Origin: an uncultured Hungatella sp.
Lineage (GTDB): Bacteria > Bacillota > Clostridia > Lachnospirales > Lachnospiraceae
Assembly (NCBI GenBank): GCA_947089145.1
Contig: CAMUJH010000002.1
Span: 1-64,000 of the forward strand
Direction: 5' to 3'
DNA length: 64,000 nt
Shown: positions 33,720 through 42,240 of the stretch, piece after piece
Numbering within the stretch: position 1 is the first letter of the stretch
Layout of the letters: each line of letters opens with the position of its first letter
The notes under the pieces: model-generated
Told to the model about the DNA's origin: nothing
What the model saw: only the letters and a program-made list of their open reading frames with translations
Database searches by the model: none
Position numbers and translations under genes: made by a program

Positions 33720-35369
33720 TCAGTCAATGACGCTGCGGATGGTCTTAGGACTTCTGTAATTCCAGGTGGAAATCTTGATTCCGCTCTTTGTGCTGGCCGC
33801 ATGGACAATCTGCCCATTGCCGATATACATGGCAACGTGGTTGACCGTACCGCTGCTGTTTGCATAGAAGATCAGATCCCCTGGCCGCATCTCGGATGAC
33901 TTAATTGCCCGTCCTACCTTTGCCTGCTCCCTGGAAGTCCTTGGCAGGCTGACTCCGAAATTACGCATTACAGACTGAACAAATCCGGAGCAGTCAGCCC
34001 CTCTTGTCAAGCTGGTGCCTCCCCACACGTAGGGATTTCCCACATACTGGATAGCAAAGTTTACGATCTGGTTCCGTCTGGAAGCCTGCTGGTTGGCTAG
34101 CTCCTCCAAAGGCGAGAACTTAATGGCCTCGGCAAGGGCATACCGCACCTCCACATTGTTGTCTCTTGTGGAGATGTAGGCGCTGTCATTGTCATCCTCC
34201 CCCTCTCCTCCGTCCAGCTCAATCTGCACCCACCCGTCCAGCTGCTGGATAACGGAATACCGCTCCTCCTTGGAAATCTGCGTCCAGATGCTGGCATCAG
34301 TGCTGGGGCTTGTACGCACGTTAAGCTTGTCCGTATTGACAATGGCCATAAGGGAAGCCGTCCCCATAGCCAGGTCAACAGCCTCCTGGCCCGTAGCCGT
34401 ATACTGGCTGTCTGCCGACACGTAACCTGTAATATTGCCGGAACGGATCTTGTACCACCCTTCCTCTGTCTCCAGGATCTCTCCCGCCGCCTTTCCCGGC
34501 AGCTTTCCGATAATATTGGAGTTGCCCTCGTCCTTAGGCGTGCTGCGGATATTTAAATAATTGGTTACTTTTGAAATCAGAAGGTTATGGTACTGGTTAA
34601 TGGCCATGGCCTTTAAATCCATTTTCCTGGCCTCGTTTAAAGCATAGGTTACTTCCACATAATCAGAAGAAATGTAGCCGCCTGGAGTCTGAACCCATCC
34701 CTCCTGCTGGCCTACCACCTCATAGCGCTCATCCAGAAGGGCCTGAGCCACTACGTTGTCCGAACTAAGCTCCGGAGTCTGACGGATGTTTACATTGTCC
34801 GCAGTGACAATGGCCCGCAGCTTTACCTGCTCCAAAGCCGCAGCTCTCGCCTCATCGCCTGTGATAACATACTGGCTTGAAATATATCCGTCCACCGGAC
34901 CGGAGTGGATCTGATACCAGTCACCTTCCTGCCCTAAAATCTGGCAGACACTGTTCTCCTGCATCTTTCCGATAATGTCGCCGGATGGGTCAGGGGTTTT
35001 CCGCACATTCAGATATCCTGAAACCTGAACGATTCCCAAATTGCTGTAAGCATCCACTACTGCCTGTTTCTGGGCTTCTTCCTGAGCCTGGCGTTCAAGT
35101 TCTTCCTGCTCTTGTGCCGCCTGCCTGGAAGCCTCTTCATCTATGGTTTCTTCTTCGGTGTTTTCCGTATTCTCAACCGTCTGCACTGCTTCCCTGTTTT
35201 TGGTACTGCCTCCGGACAGCCCCCTGCTGACAGCCATAACAATAAGGACCACAATCAAAATCACTGCAGCCGCAGCCAGCGCCATGATCAAATAGCGGAT
35301 GTAATCGTTATTGTTCCGTTTTCTCCTTGCCCTGTTTAAAACTTTCGTGTAATCCTCTTTTTCAAACAT
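33720..35369 (-). CDS. Cell-wall hydrolase with four SH3b domains and NlpC/P60 domain
   Basis: 549 residues. A basic cytoplasmic tail is followed by a signal anchor (about 25-47) and an acidic Glu/Gln linker. Four bacterial SH3 domains follow (each with a (L/V)N(V/I)R(x)TP signature: YLNVRKTP, NVNIRQTP, YLNIRSTP, KLNVRTSP), then a C-terminal NlpC/P60 endopeptidase with Cys460 in GADCSGFVQ, His511 in NHVAMYIG and a nearby HAAST. It should bind peptidoglycan and cut the stem peptide (D-Glu-diamino acid bond). AGGAG precedes the ATG. Monocistronic. Confidence 0.9.
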   Translation of the reverse strand: MFEKEDYTKVLNRARRKRNNNDYIRYLIMALAAAAVILIVVLIVMAVSRGLSGGSTKNREAVQTVENTENTEEETIDEEASRQAAQEQEELERQAQEEAQKQAVVDAYSNLGIVQVSGYLNVRKTPDPSGDIIGKMQENSVCQILGQEGDWYQIHSGPVDGYISSQYVITGDEARAAALEQVKLRAIVTADNVNIRQTPELSSDNVVAQALLDERYEVVGQQEGWVQTPGGYISSDYVEVTYALNEARKMDLKAMAINQYHNLLISKVTNYLNIRSTPKDEGNSNIIGKLPGKAAGEILETEEGWYKIRSGNITGYVSADSQYTATGQEAVDLAMGTASLMAIVNTDKLNVRTSPSTDASIWTQISKEERYSVIQQLDGWVQIELDGGEGEDDNDSAYISTRDNNVEVRYALAEAIKFSPLEELANQQASRRNQIVNFAIQYVGNPYVWGGTSLTRGADCSGFVQSVMRNFGVSLPRTSREQAKVGRAIKSSEMRPGDLIFYANSSGTVNHVAMYIGNGQIVHAASTKSGIKISTWNYRSPKTIRSVID

Positions 35370-35607
35370 CTGTATTCTCCTGCCGCATCTATGTACACTT
35401 CTTTAAATAGTAACCTTTTCCATTCCCTCCCGCTGCTGCACGATCTGTCCCACTCTGCAGACAGCAAAATCAACGGCATTAGTATACCATAACTTTTTCC
35501 TTAATACGACAAGTTCATTCCGGGAAAATATTAAAATTTTATTACGATTTCCAACATAATATGTTACACAATATTTTCTCAAAGTCCTATTGCCCCCGCA
35601 AGCCCTG

Positions 35608-35655
35608 AGCCTGCCAGGTCTTTTGGAAAGCAATTCCCCTAAGACCGGCAGGCTC
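35608..35655. repeat. Inverted repeat after the cytidylate-kinase-like gene
   Basis: GAGCCTGCCAGGTCTT faces AAGACCGGCAGGCTC with a short loop and one mismatch. No T run follows on either strand, so termination is uncertain. The rest of 35370-35607 is AT-rich with no gene. Confidence 0.5.
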
Positions 35656-35666
35656 CGTCCTGTCAC

Positions 35667-36305
35667 TTAAACCGCAATATTTCTCAGCCGCAAATATGTC
35701 TTTACAAGCTCCACTGCCGGGTCCAGCTCCAGTGTCGTGGTATTAATAGGAAGGTCGTAATTGGCCATGTCCTCCCATTCCTTCCCCGTATAATATTTGT
35801 AATAATCTCTCCGCTCCTTGCTGATGCGGTTGACCCGGCGCAGCGCCTCCTTCGTGTCCACCCCGTCCACCTCCACTACCCGGCGGATACACGTACTGCT
35901 GTCCGAATACACAAACAGGCGCACCAGATTTTTAATTGCCGCCGCCTCCAGCACAAAGTCGGCGCACCGCCCCATAATGATGCAGGACTGCTCCGCTGCC
36001 ACTCTGCGCATCATCTTTGCCTGAAACCGGAACAGATTTTCCGGGGAGGTAATGTCATCATCCAGTGACGGCTCCTCCAGGCTGGTGCGCAGGCCCCCTA
36101 ACGCCCTGAAAAACAGATTATTGCCTGCCTTCTCGTCATTAAGCCGGAAATACTGCTCTCCAATAGCGCTTTCTTCCGAAGCCATTTTTAAAATCTCCTC
36201 ATCATAAAACGGAATCCCCAGCTCCTCTGACAGCTTCTTTCCCATAATGCGCCCGCCGCTGCCGTAAAGCCTGTCAATTGTAATTACATATTTATCCTTT
36301 CCCAT
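35667..36305 (-). CDS. Cytidylate kinase-like family protein
   Basis: 212 residues from the ATG at 36305, set by AAGGAGG. P-loop-like ITIDRLYGSGGRIMGKKL near the start replaces the usual GxxGxGKT, as in the Cytidylate_kin2 family; SCIIMGRCADFVL and the RR-rich lid segment KERRDYYKYYTGKEW fit it. Members are common in Clostridia, but phosphoryl-acceptor identity is unproven. True Cmk is expected elsewhere in the genome. Stands alone. Confidence 0.85.
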   Translation of the reverse strand: MGKDKYVITIDRLYGSGGRIMGKKLSEELGIPFYDEEILKMASEESAIGEQYFRLNDEKAGNNLFFRALGGLRTSLEEPSLDDDITSPENLFRFQAKMMRRVAAEQSCIIMGRCADFVLEAAAIKNLVRLFVYSDSSTCIRRVVEVDGVDTKEALRRVNRISKERRDYYKYYTGKEWEDMANYDLPINTTTLELDPAVELVKTYLRLRNIAV

Positions 36306-36488
36306 AAAAACCTCCTTGTCCTGTACCATTTCGTTCCATGCCTCTCTGCCGGAAAGCCATGGCCCCTGGTTTTCACCTGCCAGACAGCGGATGCGCATCG
36401 ATCCCCATGCCCATGCCCTGCCGCTTATGAAAATATTATATCACCTGCAGCCTTGTTAGAAAAGACAAAGAAAAATTTTTCTTCTCCA

Positions 36489-36517
36489 TTGATCTGGAAA
36501 GCCGTCAGCTGTATAAT
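36489..36517 (+). promoter_or_regulatory. asnA promoter
   Basis: TTGATC (36489-36494), 17-base spacer, TATAAT (36512-36517). A leader of about 95 bases includes a small hairpin AGCAGT/ACTGCT near 36552-36569. No T-box signature is visible. Ribosome site CAGGAGG lies just before the ATG. Confidence 0.6.
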
Positions 36518-36618
36518 AGCAGAATGCTCCAATATGCATCACGAGCCAGGAAGCAGTCTAATTACTGCTACCCTGTCATAAGAATAAGTATTTACATAAA
36601 TAACCCAGGAGGAACTGT

Positions 36619-37626
36619 ATGAATCTTATATTGCCAAAAGATTATGATCCCCGTCTGACTATCCGCCAGACACAGGAAGCCATTAAATATATTCGCGACA
36701 CCTTTCAGAAAGAATTTGGAAGGCAGATGAATCTGGAGCGAATCTCAGCGCCCCTGTTTGTGGAAAAAAGCACTGGTTTAAATGATGACTTAAACGGCGT
36801 GGAGCGCCCTGTGGCTTTTGACATGGCCGCGCTTCCCAGTGAAACCATTGAAGTGGTCCATTCCCTGGCTAAGTGGAAGCGAATGGCCCTGTATCAGTAC
36901 GGTTTTCAGCCAGGCGAGGGCCTTTACACCAACATGAACGCCATACGCCGGGACGAGGCCCTTGACAATCTCCACTCCTGCTACGTGGATCAGTGGGACT
37001 GGGAAAAAGTCATTACAAAAGAAGAACGGACTATAGATACGTTAAAGGACACGGTCAGAAATATTTTTAAAATCATCAAGCACATGGAGCATGAAGTATG
37101 GTATAAATACCCTCAGGCTGTAAAGCAGCTTCCGGAAGACATTTATTTTATCACCTCCCAGGAACTGGAAGATCGCTACCCGGATAAATCCCCAAAAGAG
37201 CGGGAAAATCTCATTGCCAGAGAGCACGGATGTGTATTTCTGATGAAAATCGGCGACAAGCTGAAAAGCGGTGAGCCTCACGACGGCCGTGCGCCGGACT
37301 ATGATGACTGGCAGTTAAATGGGGATATCCTGTTCTGGTTCTCCACTCTGGACTGCGCCCTGGAAATCTCCAGCATGGGAATTCGGGTTGACGAAATTTC
37401 CCTGGATGAACAGCTGAAAAAGGCTGGCTGCCAGGAGCGCAGAACGCTTCCTTATCACCGTATGCTTTTAAACCGGGAACTGCCCTACACCATAGGCGGC
37501 GGTATCGGCCAGTCCAGGCTGTGCATGCTTCTTCTTGACAGAGCCCATATCGGCGAAGTCCAGGCCAGCATCTGGCCGGAAGGCATGAGGCAGGTCTGTG
37601 CAGATCATAAAATTTATCTTCTATAA
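36619..37626 (+). CDS. asnA: Aspartate--ammonia ligase (asparagine synthetase A)
   Basis: Makes asparagine from aspartate, ammonia and ATP; class II aminoacyl-tRNA synthetase-like fold. 335 residues, full length. Family text is clear: [52 protein letters not shown] and the C-terminal [17 protein letters not shown]. Single gene with its own promoter; a long perfect hairpin follows. Confidence 0.96.
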   Translation: MNLILPKDYDPRLTIRQTQEAIKYIRDTFQKEFGRQMNLERISAPLFVEKSTGLNDDLNGVERPVAFDMAALPSETIEVVHSLAKWKRMALYQYGFQPGEGLYTNMNAIRRDEALDNLHSCYVDQWDWEKVITKEERTIDTLKDTVRNIFKIIKHMEHEVWYKYPQAVKQLPEDIYFITSQELEDRYPDKSPKERENLIAREHGCVFLMKIGDKLKSGEPHDGRAPDYDDWQLNGDILFWFSTLDCALEISSMGIRVDEISLDEQLKKAGCQERRTLPYHRMLLNRELPYTIGGGIGQSRLCMLLLDRAHIGEVQASIWPEGMRQVCADHKIYLL

Positions 37627-37664
37627 AATAACAGGGGGCGCCATGAAGCTGACGCAGCCCCAGC

Positions 37665-37716
37665 AGAAGCCATGTTCTGACAGGCTTCAGATTTTTCCTG
37701 TCAGAACATGGCTTCT
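37665..37716. repeat. Perfect 20-bp hairpin downstream of asnA
   Basis: AGAAGCCATGTTCTGACAGG (37665-37684) pairs without mismatch with 37697-37716 around a 12-base loop. No T run follows. It lies between the convergent asnA and exonuclease genes. Confidence 0.75.
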
Positions 37717-37741
37717 CTCAGACAAAAGCATGGCCGCCCCT

Positions 37742-38413
37742 TTATGGCTGCTGGGGAAGCAGGCCGGCAAAATTAATCATCTCCTGAAGCGTTACAGACA
37801 GCGGATCAGCAGTAAACAGTGACTCCGCCCTGTCTGCGATCCGCTTCCTCTCCTTCTCATCCCTGGTCAGGCGAAACAGCTGTGCAGTATTCCTGGAATC
37901 CCAGACGGCATCATGCCGATGGCCTGTAAAAGAAACATCCGCATAGAGAAGCGCCATATCCAGGGAGATCTGATACTCCCTCTTTACTATGGTTCCGAAT
38001 TCTTTCTGAAAATCTATCCATCCGGTCATGGCCGCCTTCTCCTCCTGACTCAGTTCCACCCGTTTTAAAGAGATCTCATTGGCGAACTGGCAGAAATCAT
38101 TCTCGCTCCAGGCGATTATCTCCGGCTTCTCTTCACCTTCCAGGCCCCAGCTCATAAAATCATGGAAAGCTGTTTCAAAAGAAACTCCCTGTTCCAGCAT
38201 CTCAGTGGTAATCCCGGTCATCTTTTCATACTTAGGATATATTTTGGTACAGTAGTGAGGCTTTATCAGGCTCTTAAACTGGGATATCTCCTTCAAGTCA
38301 TCATCCAGCATTACGGCTCCGATCTCAATCGTCTCATTTTTGCAGATTTCTTTCTCAGACTTATATTTATTGGGAAGCGGGTGCATCTCCAAATCCACTA
38401 CTACGTATCTCAT
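37742..38413 (-). CDS. DnaQ-like 3'-5' exonuclease (DEDDh)
   Basis: 223 residues. Exo I VVDLEMHPL (Asp-Glu), Exo II in the WSENDFCQF region, Exo III HRHDAVWDSRNTAQLF with the DEDDh histidine-aspartate. Related to the ERI-1/KapD-like group acting on RNA or DNA ends. AGGAGG is five bases before the ATG. Stands alone on the minus strand. Confidence 0.88.
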   Translation of the reverse strand: MRYVVVDLEMHPLPNKYKSEKEICKNETIEIGAVMLDDDLKEISQFKSLIKPHYCTKIYPKYEKMTGITTEMLEQGVSFETAFHDFMSWGLEGEEKPEIIAWSENDFCQFANEISLKRVELSQEEKAAMTGWIDFQKEFGTIVKREYQISLDMALLYADVSFTGHRHDAVWDSRNTAQLFRLTRDEKERKRIADRAESLFTADPLSVTLQEMINFAGLLPQQP

Positions 38414-38510
38414 AGTTCCTCCTCATGTGTTCAATGTACTCCCAAAATCTCTTCTGCGCCTGCCTTTGCGGCCGATCTTCCGCCATATACAATCAGCATA
38501 TGTTCCAATT

Positions 38511-38876
38511 TTAATATATCTCGGTCCCAAAAGGCATGAAAGCCAGCTTTGCCAATTTAAACTGCTGCAGTCCAAACGGAATTCCAACAATGGTTAAACA
38601 GAGAACCAGCCCCAGCCCTATATGTTGTAAAGCCAGAGGCAGGCCTGATACCATCAGCCACACAAGATTTAACAGGAAGCTTCCCGTGCCTCCTCCGTAC
38701 CTGACTTCTTTTCCAAAGGGAAAAAATGTCAGCCCTGCGATCTTAAAGCACTGAAGCCCCACAGGAATCCCGATGACGGTTATGCACCATAAGCACCCGG
38801 CCAGGCACCAGCTTAAACCGCTTAACGCTCCTCCAAACATAAACCAAAGCAGATTTCCAAGACATCCCATAATCAT
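38511..38876 (-). CDS. YccF-domain inner membrane protein
   Basis: 121 residues, two copies of the YccF repeat: GCLGNLLWFMFGGALSG, ITVIGIPVGLQCFKIA, then FLLNLVWLMVSGLPLA and LTIVGIPFGLQQFKLA, about four membrane segments in all. Function unknown in the family. The start overlaps the upstream stop (ATGA), so it is cotranslated with the small helical protein. Confidence 0.9.
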   Translation of the reverse strand: MIMGCLGNLLWFMFGGALSGLSWCLAGCLWCITVIGIPVGLQCFKIAGLTFFPFGKEVRYGGGTGSFLLNLVWLMVSGLPLALQHIGLGLVLCLTIVGIPFGLQQFKLAKLAFMPFGTEIY

Positions 38877-39301
38877 TCTCCCTTCTCCAATCTTAATTTT
38901 CCAATCAATGATTCCGTTTTCCTGATCCCGTCCTCTACTTGTCTTTTGGCATTGTCTATTTTCCTCTGCACCAGATAGTCGGCGACAATTCCGTCAAGAA
39001 AGCAGTCTGCAAATGAAAGAAACCCTCCGATGTCAATTCCCAAATCCCCAAAATCAGGAATATCCTTCAGCTCCCTCTGAAAAATCTTTAAGTTTGTCCT
39101 GGCGCTTTCCAAATGGGAGGAAGCTTCCCTGATTTTAGAATGCTTTACCAGGCTGGTGACAAACCCTCCGCCTACCATATCCCATATTCCCCAGCCCCTG
39201 GCGCTTAAAAGGCTGTTCCTGGCCAGATACAAGCTGGTCAGCGCCTTTTCCCCGGCCCTGACCGCTTCTCTGATTTCCTGTCTTCTTCTTTCTTCTGTCA
39301 T
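38873..39301 (-). CDS. Small helical protein, cotranslated with YccF
   Basis: 142 residues from the ATG at 39301 (GAGGGGAG about nine bases ahead; a longer frame upstream lacks support). Two helical stretches flank a Gly-rich centre (ARGWGIWDMVGGGFVTSLVK and FGDLGIDIGGFLSFADCF) that could touch a membrane. No family recognised with certainty. The four-base overlap with YccF suggests a joint role at the membrane. Confidence 0.75.
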   Translation of the reverse strand: MTEERRRQEIREAVRAGEKALTSLYLARNSLLSARGWGIWDMVGGGFVTSLVKHSKIREASSHLESARTNLKIFQRELKDIPDFGDLGIDIGGFLSFADCFLDGIVADYLVQRKIDNAKRQVEDGIRKTESLIGKLRLEKGE

Positions 39302-39410
39302 GTATATTCTCCCCTCTCTTTCTCTGTGCATAACCTTTATAAGGCAGACGTCATCCCTGTATGCATGGATTCCCTGAGGCATACATGCCTTCCGCCATAG
39401 AAAGATATAA

Positions 39411-39464
39411 AATAAAAAAGACTTTTACCATGACATCTCTCCTCTGCCACAATAAAAGTCTTGC
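39411..39464 (-). terminator. thrS terminator
   Basis: Minus strand: AAGACTTTTA (39462-39453) pairs with TAAAAGTCTT (39427-39418), then TTTTTTATTTT. It lies about 195 bp past the thrS stop. A second small hairpin (GATGC TTTTA GCATC region, near 39480-39497) lies between; no gene in 39302-39656. Confidence 0.7.
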
Positions 39465-39656
39465 TTTCTCATTTGATACGGATGCCTTTTAGCATCGGCC
39501 GACGATTTCAAACCCGTTGATTCTATACAGCTTCTGTATGGAAAACGTTTCGCTACTCCCTTTCATTTGCTTGTTAATAATATAACACTTTAAGCCTGAA
39601 TTGTCAAGCCGCATTTCCTTTTGGGAATAGCCCTTCGCGGCTGCAGGTTAAAATTT

Positions 39657-41585
39657 CTACTGCTGTCCTTTTGCCTCCCGCACTGCCTTTGTTCTTATCT
39701 CTTCCTTTACATCCTGAATAAAAGCTTCCAGGGACTTCTGTCCCTCATCGCCCTCAAACCTGCTTCTGACTGCAACCAGGCCTTCTTCCTGCTCCTTTTG
39801 TCCCACAATCAGCATGTAAGGAATCTTCTGCATCTGAGCCTCCCGGATCTTATATCCGATCTTTTCAGAGCGGGTATCAAGTTCCACACGGATGCCTGCA
39901 TCATCAAGCTGCTTTCTGACCTTTTCTCCATACTCCGCAAACTTGTCGGAAATAGGCAGGACTTTTACCTGTACCGGAGCCAGCCATGTGGGGAAAGCTC
40001 CAGCAAAATGCTCAATCAGAATACCAATAAACCGCTCAATGGAACCAAAGGCTACCCGATGGATCATAATGGGGCGGTGCTTCTCCCCGTCAGCCCCCTG
40101 ATACTCCAGTTCAAACCGCTGAGGCAGCTGGAAGTCAAGCTGAATGGTTCCGCACTGCCAGGTTCTTCCAATGGCATCCACCAGGTGGAAATCGATCTTC
40201 GGCCCGTAGAATGCGCCGTCTCCTTCATTTACCACATAGTCAAGGCCCAGTTCATCCAGGGCGCTGCGGAGGCCTTCTGTAGCCATCTCCCAGTCCTCGT
40301 CGCTTCCCATGCTGTCCTCCGGCCTGGTGGACAGTTCTACGTGATATTTAAATCCAAACAGCGTATAAACCTCATTAATCAGTCTGGCAACTCCCTTGAT
40401 CTCCTCCTTAATCTGCTCCGGAGTCATAAAAATATGGGCGTCATCCTGATTAAAGCATCTCACACGCATAAGGCCGTGAAGCTGGCCTGATTTCTCGTGG
40501 CGGTGTACCAGGCCTATTTCCCCCATCCTTAAGGGCAGATCCCGGTAAGAACGGGGTTCCGAGGCATAAACCAGCACCCCGCCCGGGCAGTTCATAGGCT
40601 TAATGGCAAAGTCCTGCTCGTCAATAACCGTTGTATACATATTGTTTTTATAGTGATCCCAATGGCCTGAAGTTTCCCATAAGCTTCTGTTAAGCATAAT
40701 CGGCGTGGAGATCTCCACATACCCGGCTTTCTTATGAATCTCCCTCCAATATTCCATCAGCGTATTTTTAAGCACCATGCCCTTTGGCAGGAAGAACGGA
40801 AATCCCGGGCCTGCGTCATGCATCATAAACAGCCCCAGTTCCTTGCCCAGCTTTCTGTGATCCCGTTTCTTTGCCTCTTCCATCATAGTAAGGTAGGCAT
40901 CCAGCTCCTCTTTCTTACCAAATGCCGTGGCATAGATACGGGTCAGCATCTTATTGTGCTCATTGCCCCTCCAGTAAGCTCCTGCAATGCTGGTCAGCTT
41001 ATACGCCTTACCCACATCTTTCGTATTCATCAAATGGGGGCCTGCGCACAGATCCGTAAATTCTCCCTGCTTATAAAAGCTGATCTCCTCGCCCTCCGGC
41101 AGATCCTCAATCAGCTCCACTTTATAGGGCTCCTCTTTCTCCCTCATCAAAGCCAAAGCTTCCTCTCTTGGCAGGGCAAACCTTTCCAAAGGCAGGGCTT
41201 CCTTAATAATTTTTTTCATCTCCCCCTCGATCTTCTCCAAGTCTTCCGCCGTAATGGGAGATGCAAAGTCAATATCATAGTAAAATCCATCTGCAATGGA
41301 CGGCCCGATAGCCAGTTTTGCATCCGGGTACAGCCTCTTCACCGCCTGAGCCATCACATGGCTGGCCGTGTGGCGCAGAGCTGCCAGCCCTTTTTCGTCC
41401 TTAGCTGTCAGAATGTTCAGCTGGCAGTCTCTGTCAGCCACGTATCTCAGATCAACGCTCTCCCCGTCTATCTCTCCTGCGCAGGCCATCCTGGCCAGGC
41501 CGGGGCTTATGGAAGCGGCAATGTCAATTACTGACATAGGCTGCTCATACTCCTTAAAGCTTCCGTCTTTTAATGTTACTTTCAT
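39657..41585 (-). CDS. thrS: Threonyl-tRNA synthetase
   Basis: Charges tRNA-Thr. 642 residues with the full set: TGS domain (1-60), the editing domain with HTASHVMAQAVKRL and the later zinc-type cysteine/histidines (CAGPHL), class II catalytic core (NCPGGVLVYASEPRSYRDLP, RVRCFNQDDAHIF) and C-terminal anticodon-binding domain. AAGGAG precedes the ATG. Preceded by a Thr-type T-box leader that couples expression to uncharged tRNA-Thr. Confidence 0.97.
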   Translation of the reverse strand: MKVTLKDGSFKEYEQPMSVIDIAASISPGLARMACAGEIDGESVDLRYVADRDCQLNILTAKDEKGLAALRHTASHVMAQAVKRLYPDAKLAIGPSIADGFYYDIDFASPITAEDLEKIEGEMKKIIKEALPLERFALPREEALALMREKEEPYKVELIEDLPEGEEISFYKQGEFTDLCAGPHLMNTKDVGKAYKLTSIAGAYWRGNEHNKMLTRIYATAFGKKEELDAYLTMMEEAKKRDHRKLGKELGLFMMHDAGPGFPFFLPKGMVLKNTLMEYWREIHKKAGYVEISTPIMLNRSLWETSGHWDHYKNNMYTTVIDEQDFAIKPMNCPGGVLVYASEPRSYRDLPLRMGEIGLVHRHEKSGQLHGLMRVRCFNQDDAHIFMTPEQIKEEIKGVARLINEVYTLFGFKYHVELSTRPEDSMGSDEDWEMATEGLRSALDELGLDYVVNEGDGAFYGPKIDFHLVDAIGRTWQCGTIQLDFQLPQRFELEYQGADGEKHRPIMIHRVAFGSIERFIGILIEHFAGAFPTWLAPVQVKVLPISDKFAEYGEKVRKQLDDAGIRVELDTRSEKIGYKIREAQMQKIPYMLIVGQKEQEEGLVAVRSRFEGDEGQKSLEAFIQDVKEEIRTKAVREAKGQQ

Positions 41586-41669
41586 ATAAAGCTCTCCTTT
41601 TCCTGTTTTTCAATGATTATATCGGGTTCTTCCGTCTGCAGGCATCAGCGCGCAGTTCTGCCGTACAGC

Positions 41670-41905
41670 AAAAAGTCCCTTCCTGCAGTTTCCTGCAGGA
41701 AGGGACGATAAAAATCGCGGTTCCACCCTTTTTGCCAGAGCAATGCCGCCGCTCTGACCGCTTCTTTCCTGATGATAACGGAATCACCGTGTCCGATTAA
41801 GGACCGCTCGGAGGTGGTCTTCAGCTTCCGGCCCCGTAAGATGCTCGCACCTTCCCATCTCTCTCTGAACGCTTCCTGGCAGCCTACTCTCCTCGTCAAC
41901 GCATT
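41670..41905 (-). promoter_or_regulatory. T-box riboswitch of thrS
   Basis: The minus strand carries the T-box sequence AGGGTGGAACCGCG (41729-41716 region), whose TGGAA can bind the tRNA 3' end. An intrinsic terminator follows at once: GTCCCTTCCTGCAG / CTGCAGGAAGGGAC (41706-41675) plus TTTTT. Upstream, stem I (about 41900-41800) shows an apical GATGGGAAGGTGCGAGC element, then GAAGACCACCTC with a candidate ACC threonine specifier at 41818-41816. Uncharged tRNA-Thr should favour read-through into thrS. Confidence 0.9.
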
Positions 41906-41971
41906 AGTTTATGTGCATTTCCTTATGTGTCGATTATAGCATTGGTTTCCGTTTTGTCAAGCTGAAATTTT

Positions 41972-42166
41972 TTGAAGAAGCACGTTTTCACCGCAATCAA
42001 TCTATTTGCGAAAGCAGTTTTGTGCGAAAACCACATCCCGTTTGAGGTCACTCAGACTGCCGCCCCATTCTTCTCCGAGGCAAATATGGTCTATGTGAAA
42101 AAATCCGTCCAGGAGCTGAAAGCCGGGAAAGGCACCGCTCATGAACTGATCAAGGTGGACGATTAG
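41972..42166 (+). CDS. Short unrecognised open frame, possibly a gene remnant
   Basis: 64 codons from a TTG at 41972 that follows a stop three codons earlier; no ribosome site. The product is compositionally protein-like (FEVTQTAAPFFSEAN, YVKKSVQELKAGKGTAHELIKVDD) and ends in a charged tail like the end of a longer protein. No family recognised. Most likely the 3' end of a truncated gene, now between the thrS leader and the BspA gene. Confidence 0.35.
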   Translation: MKKHVFTAINLFAKAVLCENHIPFEVTQTAAPFFSEANMVYVKKSVQELKAGKGTAHELIKVDD

Positions 42167-42240
42167 TCAAAAAATATGGATGGACGATGCTTAGACAATA
42201 GCCATTATGGATAAATCATCACCTTTGTTTATGAAAATTA

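Noticed and set aside
36518..36618. Possible T-box upstream of asnA
   Set aside because: No TGGN/GGTGG T-box sequence or competing terminator; only a small hairpin.
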